A DNA stretch of 64,000 nt, from positions 148,032,583-148,096,582 of the forward strand of contig NC_071390.1 in the NCBI RefSeq assembly GCF_022682495.2, given 5' to 3'. Position 1 is the stretch's first letter. Each line of letters starts with the position of its first letter. The notes under the pieces were generated by a model. That model ran no database searches and was not told the DNA's origin. It saw nothing but the letters and a program-made list of their open reading frames with translations. Positions 39,408 to 52,310 of this stretch are shown here, in pieces. Made by a program: the position numbers and the translations under genes. This stretch comes from Desmodus rotundus. Lineage: Eukaryota; Chordata; Mammalia; Chiroptera; Phyllostomidae.

Positions 39408-42400
39408 CGAAACTGTGTACACAAAACACATGGACAACCAAAATGTTGGTAGTTCAGCTTAGGAAAGCAGATGTTGTCAAGTTCAGTATGACAAGCTGGA
39501 CAAATGCTGTCTTTATTTCTCATTACCAGTTATTTCAGAGTGTTAAGAAAAATGCCTGTTACATCTCTGAGTGTACTTCACCAGCCCAGAGCCCGGCACC
39601 GAGAGCTGCGGTGGCTACTGCTACCACCACCACCGGCAGAGGGAGCCTCAGGCTCATCAGGAGACCGGACTGCGGCAGAGAAGAAAGGCGTGTTTGTGCC
39701 CAGAGTGCACTGGAGGATGAAGTTGATCAGAAAACTATTTGGCTCAGTCCCCACTCACTGAACTGACGGAGCCTTATGTCCACGATGAAGTCACACACAA
39801 TGGAAAGTGCCTGGCAATTAGCAGAGATTACAAAACCAGAGGAAGGAAGCTGCTGGCTGGGAGGGGGCCGCGGGGAGAAGGAGGCCCTGCTTTTCTGTAG
39901 GGCCAGCACCCATCCGAGAGGGTGACAGGGCCTGCGGAGTTGGTTTTGGCCTTGGAAGCCCCCACCTGGGTCCTTTCTTTGTAGCGGGTTCCCCATTGGG
40001 AATCCTGAGGCTGAAACTGTGTGTTGAGAAAGGGAGAGGGAAGCCCCCAGGACGTCTCCGGGTGGGCTGGCAGCGCAATCCTGACTTCACCAGCTAATGG
40101 ACAGCCCGTTGCAGCCGTCAGGAGTTCGAGTTCTTTGGCACACAGAAGGGGACCGTGAGTCTTCCAAGGACTGCGGCTCCGTGAGACGTGACAGCTGAAG
40201 ACAATTAAATGTGACTGCAACACGGTGCCTGCATTATCCGGCCCGGCGGGCAGCCGGCAGCCTTACTGCCCGCGGGTCTGGAGAGGGTGTCCCAGGGGAC
40301 AGCGGGACAAGAAAATGCTGAGATAGAAGCCCATTCAGCAGAGTATCTGCCCACCGGCTTATAAAACAGTAAAGCAGCTTCTTATCACTTCAACTCAACT
40401 CAGAGGAGGCCCTGCCTCTGCCCTTCAGGTAGCCATACAGGCTGATTGGAGCCCTGCTAAGAGGGGTCCTGGCTTCTGCTGGAGAAACCGGGAATTCAGA
40501 CAAGGGCTTTTGTTCCTTCCTCCCAGCAGAGGCTGGGGCCTGCACGCTGCTTCGTGGGTATGGGGAGCGTGGGCAGAGCCCTGACGGCTTGTGCCAATTA
40601 CAGACCACACAGGAAAGCACCTCACCACCCACCCCTTCCCCAGCTCCTCCCCAAGCACGGCCCACTGGCCAGGCCCCAAGGCACAGAGGCCCTGGCTGTG
40701 CATACTCACTCCGAGCTTGGTCCGCCCTGGTGCCACTATGGAGAGACCCGCTGCTGTGCCCAGCCCTCCCCCACCCCCTCGGGTGGCGCTGCAGTCAGCG
40801 CCGGCCGGCCCTTTTTGCGGAAGTGATATTATGTAGATAATAATCATTTATTCACCAGTCATAAAAATGATCCGTGGCCCGCGAGGAATCGGAGCTGGGC
40901 TGAGGTGCAGTAGGCGGCAGGCCTAATCAGAAATTCAATATTCTCTGCCTTCCTTTCTATTAAGGATCAGAGTGCTCCGGGAGCAGCCCCACAGGCCTTC
41001 CCTGCAGCCCTCTCGCACTGGCAGTGCGGGGGTGCTGTTTCTTCCCTTGGCTTTGGGGTGATGTCGGGGCAGCAGACGGCCCTCCACCTTCTTTGGCACC
41101 CCCTCCTCATCTCCAGTACCCCTGGAGATGGGTCCCATCCCTGCAGGTGGGAGCAGAGTCTCCAGCAGCAGCCAGGGGGGCTGCGTCCATCTCATTTCCA
41201 AGCCTGCCTGGCTGCTGCTTTCCCACCTGCCTCTCCACCTCTTTATAAATCACCCTGGCCTTTTAAATAAATCTGGACTGTCTTTCAAGGTGCTCACAAG
41301 CAAGTGGAAGTCAGGTCTAAGGGAAAGAGTAGCAGCTATCCTTGCATCCTTTTCTCATTTTCTTTTCAAAAAAGACCGCTTTACAATTTTGCTCCCTGGG
41401 CTGCTCAGGGCTCACTTGTAAAGGAGGTAGAATATGGCAGCAGTCTCCTCTTTCTCCAGTCTTTCTTCCTCCTTGTCCTCACCCCAGGGGCTCCCGTTCT
41501 CGAGGAAACTGGCCTTTAAACTGACTGCACCCTTCCTGGGGGAATTTGCACCTGACAGGATAGGAGACCCCCCAGCTGCCACAAATGGAAGAATGTTGGG
41601 ATGGAGGAGAAGGAAGAGCTGTTTCCCAGGCCCTTCCATCCAGCATTTGGAACATCCTGTTGCTACCCTCCTCCTTCCAATCTCTCCCTCAGCCTCTCCC
41701 CCAGTGGTGGGGACTCTGCTGCCCTCCCTCCTTTTTAGGACCCAGTTTGAAGCCAGAAGCTGGGGATCCTCTGCATTCACCTCAGTCCTGGTCTCCAGAC
41801 AGCTGGCTTCCCTCACGTGTGCGGGCACCCAAACGCTGAGACCAGATCACAGTTTAAAAAAGGCCCTGAGCATTGCAAGAGCACAACCGCCTGCCCTCTA
41901 CCAGGCCACATCCCAGGCGCCTCACCTTAGTCCCCCAGACCTCTGAGGGATGTGTGCAGGGTGTTTGGAGCAGTCCCACCCAGCAGAGGTACTTCCTGCA
42001 AACAGAAGCCTCCAATCTCCTGGCTGAGGCAGGGGTCCACCCGGGGAGAGGCGGGGTGTCCAGGACAGAGGTGGCCAGGGTACAGGAAGACAAAATGTGT
42101 GCCAGATATGTACAGCTCGCCGTGAGTTCAGAACATGGGCAGCTCATTGGAAAATACCATGCTGTTTACCACCAGCCCCTTGGCCATGGACTGCATGTGC
42201 CTGGTGGTGGTCTTTATAGGGAAATTTCCTCCTGAGCATAAGCTGCAGATGTTGAGCGGGCAGCGGGAACTACAACCGACTGGCCCCCGGAGCTCAGCCC
42301 TGGACCAGGATGTCTCAGGTAAGTGCCCCCACGCTCGCAGGGGCCCCTGAACTAGGGGAGCCACAGTTAATTAGAGGTAGAAACACTGTCTGGTCTGGGT

Positions 42401-43794
42401 AGGAATTTGCCTTCCGTCTCCTGCAGTTTAGTTTCCTTTTATAGTCTGGCTTCCAGCAGGCTCCTGGGGGTGAGCTCTGTGTGGGTCTCCGAAGAGGGCA
42501 CAAGAGAGACATTATGCCAATCCAAAAAGAGCGCAAGAAGTTTGCCTGCGGCTTTGAGGCCTCTTCAGACACCTTGCTCTCAGCCCATGTGCCCTCGGAC
42601 TCTTGTTCCTCTTCCTGGTGGGGCCTAGTGGGAGGAGGGAACTTAGCTCTCTTGGAACCTGGTAGCATCTCTCCTGGGAGAGTGGGCATTCGCCCTCTCT
42701 AATCTAGGACCCTCACATGTATTTCAGCAGTTCAGGGAGCAGTGAAAAGTGTCACTGTTATTTAGAGTTCTGTTTTCCAGAGGCTAGAGGAAAAGGTACG
42801 GTGCTGGGCAGGAACCTGGAGCTTCAGCATACCTGCGAGGAACAACAAAGAAACAGGTCACTCGGACTGTATTTCCCTTCTCTCTGAGCTCCTCTGTTCA
42901 CGACAGGAAGCAGATGGAGAAGGTATCTGTTGCTACCCAGAGTGGCCTCTTTGCCCACACACGGTGCTCCTGTCTCCTTAAAAGTCAGAAAGGAAAAGTA
43001 AAAAAAAAAAAGTGCAAAAACTAGCGCTTTGGGTCAGGAAATCCCAATTCCTGGAACCAATGGGTTAACGTGGGTCCACTGATCAATTCCAGCTGTTTCA
43101 GGGTGCACTCCGAGGTGCACGCTCACGTTCCAGCTGGAGGCCGTGCCGGCAGGGTCAGAATGGGCGAGACGATATCTCCTGCCGTTTAATTTTCGTTCCT
43201 GCTTCCCAGGGCACCTATGCTGAAATGTGAACTCCTGCCTCAGCTTGGACAGGCTAGTGGTAAGTTACTTTCTGAAGAAACCAGGAGAATATTTTGCGTG
43301 AAGAATGTGGGGCAGACGACGGAGAACAATTTCCCCTTGGGCTGGGCCTACCCGCCCCAAGCCTTCACTGAGTGATCCCAGCTGTGCAGCTTCTGGCGGG
43401 CTCCTGCCGCCCGCCCACTCTGGGGGATGGACTCCCCCCTCCCCCGCCCCCGCCCTTTATGGGGGCATCCGGGAAACAGGCGGAGAACAGGTGGGTCACA
43501 GCCAGATGCAAACTGTGCACCAAGAGGGCCTGGCCAAATCCAGAGAGCCTGTGCAGCTGCTCAAAACTAGGCAGCATCGGTGCATTTGGAAGAAAGCAAC
43601 TGAGAAAACAAACATCAAATCAGAAAAGGAGAAACCATAAGTATTAGTGAGTGCTGAGAAATGCTAGGCTTCAGGAGAAGCTCATGCCATTAACTTCTGA
43701 TTCTCCTAGGCTAGAATCAGCACCAACAGTGTTATTAAAATTCTTTTAGGAAGGAGTACATAAGAATTCCAGTCCAACAGAAACTTTGAAGCAC
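39408..43794. other. Intergenic, mostly single-copy-like sequence
   Basis: I recognise no gene and almost no repeats here. CpG-richer spots lie at about 40220-40280 and 40785-40815. A mixed AT/GC block at 40805-40900 contains GCGGAAGTGA (ETS-like) beside AT-rich homeobox-like words. Open frames up to 171 codons (41434-41946) overlap frames on the other strand and show no domain. C-runs at 43434-43455 could form a G-quadruplex on the minus strand. Confidence 0.5.
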
Positions 43795-43880
43795 TCTTTC
43801 TGGGCCTGTTTCCTCTTAGATTAAGAAGCTGGAATGGATGATCTCGAAGGTACCTTTTACATTGCTCTAAGACTCTCCAA
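43795..43880 (+). repeat. MIR-like/CORE-SINE fragment
   Basis: The phrases 'ctgggcctgtttcctcttag' and 'gaatggatgatctcgaaggt' resemble the tail of a MIR-type CORE-SINE. The fragment is short. Confidence 0.4.
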
Positions 43881-46800
43881 ATCTGGCTATGATTCATTTG
43901 ACTAATAAGCAGCTGACCACCAAGAATTACTAATGCACCATAAGTGCCCTTGGCTAGTCCTAGGCTCACTGGTGTCCGCAGAAGTGAAGGAGGTAGACAC
44001 CAATGAATAAACTACTGTGATCACTATTTGTAATGTTAGTACACACAAATGGGTGTTTAGAACCAATGGAATCTCGTTGGAACAATCTCTAAGCAATACC
44101 TTGCAAATCATCACTCAGCAAAGCACTTAACGTCCACCCTTCACCTATAAAAATTTCTAAGCAATGCCCTGCAAATAATCGCTATCACAAATCCTCACAA
44201 ACCCGAATCACGGGGCTTTCAGTAGGTCACCCCGAAGCCATAGTGTATCATGAAGTCTAAGAGTTCCCACCCGAACACACAAGCCCAGGCACCGGATATG
44301 AGATACCAGGTGGCAGATCGTCTTTTTAGAATCAGGAACGTGATTGCATCTTTATGTTTATATTTTAAGACCATTTATGTGTATATTTTCATGTAAGGGC
44401 ATCTCATATGTGTCAATTCTTAGGTTCTCAGATCTGGAAAGAACTAGAATACATTTAATCAGAAAATAATTCATTCCATCCAGCTGTATTTTATATATAT
44501 TACAAGTCCCCTTAAATGCTTTCTGGATTAAGGTGGGTATACATAAATAAAAAAGAATAAATGACCAGCCCATATGTATTATTCACTTTCAAAGTGCAGA
44601 AGACTGGCTTTATGAGGTTGGGGATTTAGGGCAGGGGGCAGGTAAAGGTGGGCAGGGCATGCTCTCATGGGGAGATATGATGTAGACCCCAAACAACACA
44701 AGACCCTGTGGGAAAAATAAACCCTGGGTAGCAGTGAAAGCAAGGAAAGCAGGACTCCACAAGAGTGCTGAGGTGGCCAAGGTGATGTCATAGACATTGA
44801 AATGAGATGCAGAAGGGACCATTTAAAGATCTTCTACCTGCCTAAGAGGCTGTGCCAATGCCAAAAAGCCCTTTTGGAGCCCCAAGTCCTCCTGCTCCAG
44901 TACAAGCAGCTCACATGGAAGTTGCGTCTTCTGCCACTGGCAGCCTCCACAAGTTCCAGCTGAGGGCAACTCGACTGAGTTACCAAAGACAAACAGGAGA
45001 CAGAGATTCTGGAAAGACAGACGGTTTTTGTACCATAGGGGGTCACGCAGGGCCCATTGTACGGAGGCTTTTGAGGTGACAATTGTCCTCACTCTATCTT
45101 CACGTCATGAGGGGTTTCATTCCTTCCATGGCCCAGCAATCCCAGAGGGCCAGTGGAAGGGAGTCTGAGCCTGGCCCTGCCAGTGTCAGGCTGGCATTGG
45201 GATCTGAGCCCCAAAGGGTGGCCAGGTGTCCTCAGGGGTCATTGATAAAGGGGATGGAACCAGAGCCCAGGACACACTGGCAGTTAGCTGGAGAAGGAAG
45301 CTAAAGACAGCTTCTACCCCAACTGAATCAAGGTTGTGCCTTGTTTTTCAGAGGCTCCCCACCTAGCATGAGCCCTGCCCAGGACTGAAGGACACTCATT
45401 GGAACAGAATCCTCACTATGACCACTTTAAATAGCCCAGCAATGGACTTGCAGTTGGAAGCTGTCTCAAAGTACTTGGCCTTCAAAGCTTACGATGGTGG
45501 TTTTTGGTTATAAAGACTCTTATATTAAGACATTTTAAACATTTTTTAGTGATTTTTTTTCTTCTTTGTAATTAGAGGTGAGAATTTCATTCCCATTATG
45601 ACGGAGCCATCCTTTCATGCCATCAGCAAGGTTTTCTTGTGACTCTTGCCAGCCCACACCCAGTCCGGTTTGGTTGTTTTGCTGACTGCCCAGGGATGGC
45701 CTCTGGCTCCCTCAGGGCATCCCGGGGCCGGGTGCACCCAGACCCCCAGGAAAAGCAGGACTCCGGAGAGGTGGCTTCTGGCTACACCCAGCACACTTCT
45801 CAGATTAAGCAGTCCTCAGCAAGGGGACTTTTCCAGAAGTTCCAAGTCCTACAAGAGGTTTTATTTTGTTTTTTAACAATTACCAGGGAAAAGAGAAATA
45901 AATCAACCTGAGTGACAGCAGAAGTTCCTACTCCCAGACACACTCAAATCAAACAGTGAAATGGTCCACACTGTCTCCCAGGCACAGCATGCCCAGCACC
46001 AGGGCTGTTACAGGGCCAGAGCAGGTATAATTGGCCTGGTGGACTTTTTCTTGAGCTCTGTGCAATTTTCCCATGCCTATTCCTCATTGCATAAACTTGC
46101 TCATGAATTAAGGTTTCACAATTAAATTATATAGATCCCAAAGGGTGACTTTCAAATTACCTGGTCAGAGCCTTACACCACCACCGGTTTTCCACAAGGC
46201 CACCTGAGGCTGCTCGAGCCGCCCCACGTTAGGAGTGTGGCTCAGGCCCGTAAACAGTGGGGTACACTCAGGGTCCTTGAGCTGGCAGCTCAAGTCCCCT
46301 GATTGCTGATAATGACCATTGCTGATAGACCAGGGATAACATGAGAAGGAAACTCATTAAACATTCTCCAAGGCTTTGTTGATAATCTATTATTGCAAAA
46401 TTTCATGGTGTGTGTGTTTAAAACGTGAAGGTTCCCTAATTTTCCAGCAATGAATTCATCTTCCAAGTCATACTTAAAAAAATCATTTCTCATGAGAGTA
46501 CCCATTAATACAAGAACTGCCCTACAAAATATACAATATGCCCTTGGGGAGACCCTGACAGATTAGCTATACGCTGATGGTATTCAGGTACTAAACAACA
46601 GGCTGGAGTTGGGATCTGGAGGTGAGTTTTGGAAGTATGTGACCACGTGGAGCGAGGGGGCTGCCCCGGGGGAGTGACGCATCTTCCTCTGCTCCCAGGC
46701 CTGGGATGGGCCGGGAGCCCAGGACCAGAGCCCAGGATGACGCCAGTGCTCAGGTCAGCTCAGAGGCGGGGCGGGGCACAGGGCACAGGTGGAGGATGCT

Positions 46801-47842
46801 TCCGATGGCCCACCAGGCTTCTGGGGGGTGGTGGGATGCTCAGTACCAGGAGCCCACCTGGATGCATGCTCCAAACCTGTGCTCCAGAAAGAAGAAGGGA
46901 CACAGAGAGAAGGGCTCCTCTCAAAATATGTTTGTTGGTATGGTCAAAGGGGCCGCTGGGTCCGGACCCTAAAAGTCCCTGTGCTGTACAGCGCACATAG
47001 TCAAAGCATGTGTAGCAAAGTGGACTACACTGAGATCCAAGCCTCAGTGTTCACACTGATGGCAACTTCACATTTGAACAGAGTATTTCCCAAGCCATAT
47101 TTTCCCTACAGTGATGGAAAGGGAGACAGAGACGGAAGCTGCCAGGACTGAATGGCAGGGAAAGCTAAGGACACTATGGGAAGTCCACAAAACCCTTGGA
47201 GCTTTTAAATGGACCAATGGGTAAGATGACACCTCCAAATGGGATCAAACATTCTAAGTTAAAAATGAATGCTAGATTTACTGGGAGCTGAACTCAAAAG
47301 CTTAAGTCTGTTGTTTTTTTTTTTAAATTTCTATCTATAATCAATCAAATACCCCTGAGTCCGGAGAGGCCCTGTGGCTCCGCCCTGCCCTCCAGGAGCT
47401 GGGGAAGCGGCAAGAGCAACCCCAGGGCAGACCCTGATGGCCAGTTCGAGAGGCCTGAGAGGGACAGCCATTCTTAGAGCTCTCATCCAAACAAGCCCCA
47501 ACTGAACCCAGATCAGGCTCCTCAGAAGGCACTCAGCTGGAGCCCAGCGCCTAACTGGAAGCAGAGAGTGCGCCAAGTTCAGGGCCCCTGGGAGGAGGAC
47601 CATCATGGAGTGCTATCTGCCTTGTGGTAACTGGCCCCCGTCACTTTCCTGTCCCTGGCCCTCACACTGGTTACCAGGACATGAGTGATTTACTCATTAG
47701 ACCACCTCAGAAGCAGGTGGGGTAAAGAAAGGAGTGGGCAGAGACAAATAAAAGTCTCCATTTCACTCTGTGAAGGCAGCACTTAGGTGAAATGAGGGTT
47801 TTTTTAGGCTTCTTTGAAATGAAACCAGAAGGACAGAACTGC

Positions 47843-47845
<3 letters not shown>
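43881..47845. other. Intergenic sequence, unassigned
   Basis: There is no recognised gene. A 31-bp imperfect direct repeat occurs at 44085-44115 and 44153-44183. The rest shows no named repeat. Open frames at 46629-47151 are short and lack domains. Confidence 0.5.

Positions 47846-47880
<35 letters not shown>
47846..47880. repeat. Poly-T tract, 35 T
   Basis: This is an uninterrupted run of 35 T with no retroposon body that I can recognise on either side. The lysine-rich minus-strand frame across it is an artefact of the run. Confidence 0.95.
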
Positions 47881-47881
<1 letters not shown>

Positions 47882-49769
47882 GCAAAGGGAAGGCCTGTGG
47901 TTGCCTCGCGCTCCCACCCCTACAATTAGGGCAGAGGCCACGTTGCTTCCTGAAACAAGATCTACGTTCAGCCCTCAGCTCCAGGCAGGACACATCTGCT
48001 GCTGTGGCAGTGGAGGGACAGCGTGCACAGAGGCCAGGGGCCTGAGGTGCTGACTCTGCGTTAACCCTAGGTAACCTGCACGGCTTTGCTTCTAGCAGCG
48101 GAGTGATCTGGAAACACGGTGCAGCCTTGCAGAAGGCCGGCAAGACCTTACACTCAGGGGGGAGCTCTCTGGCTCCATCCAAGGGACCACGGGGTCTGCT
48201 CACCAGAGGTTTTGAGCAGCAGTCTGGGGTTATTTTTTCCCTCACATCTAATGTGCAGTAAAAATATGTGTTTTCCAACATAGAGCCCATCTTCCCTAGC
48301 TTCCTTCATCACCTTGATGGTTGTTTCAGGGGCTGGTGTGCCGAGTGCTGCCCCCTGGCCAGTGCCACCTCCCGCCACACCCACTCACCAACACCAGGCC
48401 CCGCCTGCACCTTTAATGATGTCAGGAGGTTCCAAAATGCTGACATGTGCTCCTGAAGTTCAGTTTTAAGTGCTTTCTCAGAAATGTGAGTTGACTTACC
48501 CTACCTGGAACGTCATTTGGAAAATGCTTGACATTTCTATAGCAGGGCACTTGCTCATTTAGGAAAAAATGATGAAGAGAAAATAAGGGCTGGGCTTTAG
48601 TGCCAATTCTTATACGCCCCCGACCTTCCCACCAGCGGGAGCAGTGCAAGGCTCCTCATCCCTCTCCAACGTGGCTGTATGGCCTCAGCTCTCAGCTGTC
48701 ACATTCTGACGGTGGGAAGCTCAGCTCTGGCTAGCAGCTGGGTGTCTGACAGCTCCAGTTTCTATCCCCAAAGGAACCTTAGTCCTAGTCTTTTAAATTG
48801 GCACATGTCATTTTCCTTTCTTTATAATAACTAAACCACAGAATATTAGTCAAATTTTTTTTATTGTGTAACTCAAGGCCACTAAAATTGTGTGCAATAA
48901 AATCCATTTGGTTCAGGTACTTAAAGGAAGAGCTTAAACAGGTCCAAAGTTTCTGGCAGCTGTAGAACAGAGAAAGAGTTTCTGGGAGCGGAGGAAGGGA
49001 AGCATTTGGGATGCTCTCCTGCCGGGATACCCGCCCTCCTGTGCCCCAGTAGGCCCTGACCTGAAAGTCTTGGTTTAATCATGGTTTCTAAACTGTTTCT
49101 TGGGAGATGAGGATAAACATGACTTCAGAAGGACTGTTGAGCGGATCAAACTGGATGCGGCCACAGAGCTATCAGAATAATGTAAAGGGAGTGTGCAGAA
49201 TGAGGGAAGCTGTTCCGGCAAGGGCTCCTGTGTCTCCCCCTCGTGGAGACACGTGACCTCCCATGGAAAGAGTTCAGAGAAATGTCTGAAACTAGAAAAG
49301 CCACTTTTTTGAGTTGTTTCTCATAGCCTGTCACTGGAGGTGCATCTCATCACACGCCCCCCAGCTCCCTGCTACCCACCTGCAGTTCTGACACTGCCGC
49401 CTCTGCCCTTTCCACGTGTGACCTCCGTGAGGGTCACAGCAGAGTCCATTAGATTGTCTCCCCTTCCCCAATGAGGGGCATCCTCCACAGCCTCAACAGA
49501 AAACTGAGAAGTACGTGCAGGAGTCTGGTCACTCTCGAGTTAGTTGTTCTCTCTCAAACTAACTCTCTCTCTCTCTCTTTCTCCCTCTCTCCCCCAGCCC
49601 CCCCTACAATATTGTCAATTTATTATCCCTCACAGTCCAGCTTGGGTTTTTTAGAATTGGAGTGCTGATAGATTATTTGCACACCCCAAGGATTAACCTT
49701 CAATGTTTTCATTTGTATTTAAACTAGATTATAGTCACCTCAAATGAAAAGCTCTCAAATACAGTTAAT
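47881..49769. other. Intergenic sequence, unassigned
   Basis: I see no gene. A (CT)n-rich tract lies at 49562-49592. AT-rich stretches occur at 48790-48910 and 49675-49760. Confidence 0.5.
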
Positions 49770-50929
49770 ATGTGATCCGAACCCAGAGCATTGTGGGTGA
49801 GTGTCAAAGAATTGTTGTTATGTATTTAATCTACCACCCACTCTCTGGCACTAATTTCTTACATTCATTCCACATACAAAATTTCAGAACTCCAAAAGCC
49901 TCTTCCCGCTACAGCTTCAGGCTCAGGTTCAAGGTCCAGCATCTCATTTTCTAAAGCAGGGTCAGGTCCATCTGGGTGTTTCTTCAGGATCGGCTCCCCA
50001 TGCCTGGTTCCTTCAGCTCTGAAGACCTGTGAACTAGAGAAAGAATGTCATGGCCCCACACATCCAATAAACAATGGTGATATTAAGAAAGGAAAACTCC
50101 ATTTAATACCCTCCATTCAAAAGGGGAGGGGAGAGGAAGCCTAATCGGCAATTGGTCCATAGCAGTTTGGAAGTCTGGCCAGGCACAGGTCTCATCTCCA
50201 GTCCCTGAGTAGGCTCTTAGTCAGAAGCTGTTGTGGAAAATACTCTTAAAAATTTCTGAAAGCCCTACTGTCTGTGAAAGCCTGTAAAACATGCCTTTAA
50301 TATTCTTAGAAGCCCCACTAAGTATATCCTTATTCTGTCTTAGGTCTTAAAAGAAGTCTTACAGCTACAAACTTTGGATTGTCACCCTGAGGCCATGATG
50401 TACAAAGTTCCCTGATTTTGATCTTTGTCCTGAAGCCACTTCTCATCATGAGATATTTTGCTGAGAGACAATGAAGTGAGAAACAGGTTCATTATCATGT
50501 GCAGGAAGTCCTGGACCCTTTACACTTTCTCTGAGCTCTGCTCTGCACCTTGACAGTCCCTTCCCTATTCCACCTCTCTTTTCTCACAGTTTGTCACAGG
50601 CAGTTGGAAGAAGCCAGTACATTCTGTCTTCTGCCTAGCATCTCCTCAGCCAGACCCAGGAGCTCACTGGGTACTCTCTCTGGTCTCCATGTTACCACAG
50701 GTGACAATGCTCCCAAGCTTTCTGTCCAGACATCAATAACGTTTTCCTCACTGTCCTCCGACCTCTCGTCAGCAGTCTCTTTGAGGCCCTTCCAGCATTT
50801 ATTAACAATCTTCTCAAGGTCCTCCCAGCCTTTGGTCCATGCCTTGTCCCACAGCCAAGGCCATGTATTGGGGTTTTGTTACTGCAGCAACCCACTTCCA
50901 GGTATTAACTTGTGTTCTGATTTTCTATT
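49770..50929 (-). mobile_element. Probable MaLR internal region, antisense
   Basis: The stretch before the LTR contains 'cccacagccaaggccatgta' and 'actgcagcaacccacttcca', the order usually found where a MaLR internal region meets its LTR when read backwards. Farther left the assignment weakens. No open coding frame remains. Confidence 0.45.
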
Positions 50930-51450
50930 GTAGCATAAAAAATTACCCTAAACTTAGTGGTTTACAATAACAATCATTTTTGTTCTTCACAATTTCGTGG
51001 ATATGAAACTCTTGTGGAGCCTACACTGGGTCAGTTGGTGGTGCTCAGCTGGTGGGTGGGCTGGTCCATGGGGCCCAGATGGCTCTGTTCACTTAACTGG
51101 TACTTTGGAAAGTGGGGCTGAACGGAGACTATCAAACAGAGTCCCTCCAGATGGCCTCTCTAGCACGGCAGTCAGGGGGATCAGGCGTATCGCGTTGCAG
51201 TCAAGGCTTCCAGGGAGAATATTCCCAGAGACTTTTCTTAAGACTTGGGGTAGAAAGTAGTACAACATCACTGCTTCCATTTCTAGTGAATACAGTACTC
51301 TACCGAAGGGGAGAGGACACAATCCCCATTTCTCAGTGAGAGAATTATCAAGGAATTTATGGCCATCATTGGTCTTTGATACCCCTTCCTCTTCGCTTCT
51401 GCTTTCATGCTCCTTCTTCTTCATTTCTGCTTTCTCTCTTCTGCCTGGAA
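50930..51450 (-). mobile_element. MLT1-type MaLR LTR, antisense
   Basis: The phrases 'aaacttagtggtttacaata' and 'caataacaatcatttttgtt' near 50950, 'agatggcctctctagcacgg' in the middle and 'gaatttatggccatcattgg' near 51350 match the reverse of an MLT1-type LTR. Divergence is high. Confidence 0.55.
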
Positions 51451-51879
51451 TGACATGTGAAGGCTGGAGTTGCAGCAGCCATCTTGGACCATGAGGAGTT
51501 GGAAATCAAAGGCATGCAGTGCTGATCAGCAAGCTAGAAGAAATCTTGATCCCTGACACCATGGACAACCACCAAATCCCTCATCTGTCTACCCCTGAAT
51601 TTTTAGAATGTCAGAGAAAATAATTATCCTTAAGTCATTGTTATTTGGGGCTTTTCTGTCACTTGCAGCTAAACACCTAACAGTAGTTTGGGGTACAGTG
51701 TACTCTTTGGTAGCTTAGAGTTACAGATTGAGGAAACTCTTCTGCACCCCAGTAATCCATCCTGTACCCCATAGCCAGAGTTTCCTGAAGCACCACATAT
51801 GGAGTTTATAGAAGCTACCCTATAATACCTTACCTTGTAAGAGTCCTGGACTCACACTCTGATCTCATCACTTCTTGCA
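51451..51879. other. Intergenic sequence, unassigned
   Basis: There is no gene or named repeat. Confidence 0.5.
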
Positions 51880-52310
51880 AACCAAATGTTTGGTCAGATT
51901 AAAGTCCAGCACACAGTTTGGCCCTGACCTACCTCTCCAGCCTGACTTGCCCATACTCCCCCGCACCCCACCCTGGGGTGAGCCCGCTGTCCCACGTGCC
52001 CTGTGCTATTCTGCCTGTGGGTGCTTACATCTGTGGCCCTCCCCCATGTTTTTGGGAGAGAGCTCAAATCTTCTTTCACCAAAGAATTTCTAGAATCACA
52101 AACAAAAGGGTTTCTCCTTCTCCTGGACTTTTACAGGAATCATGGCTCAAACCCCTCACCTGACATCACATTCCACTGTCCACAGAAGGTTTTGTTTCTT
52201 TATTTCCCCGATGGGCACACACCTCCGTTCCCCGACTAGAATCTGAGTCACCAAAGGGCAGGGGCCTGTGTCACTCTTCTCTGGGTCTCCAGTGGCTGGC
52301 TAGTCATGGC
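51880..52310 (+). mobile_element. L2 LINE 3' part, sense
   Basis: The phrases 'cagattaaagtccagcacac', 'ctgacctacctctccagcct' and the tail 'actagaatctgagtcaccaa' with 'agggcaggggcctgtgtcac' follow the L2 3' end. Frames are broken. Confidence 0.65.

Noticed and set aside
41434..41946. 170-residue plus-strand frame starting MAAVSSFSSLSS
   Set aside because: It is Ser/Pro-rich and overlaps a 138-residue minus-strand frame. There is no promoter, splice or domain support.
47765..48290. 175-residue minus-strand frame with a lysine run
   Set aside because: The lysine run is the translated poly-T tract. The rest has no domain.
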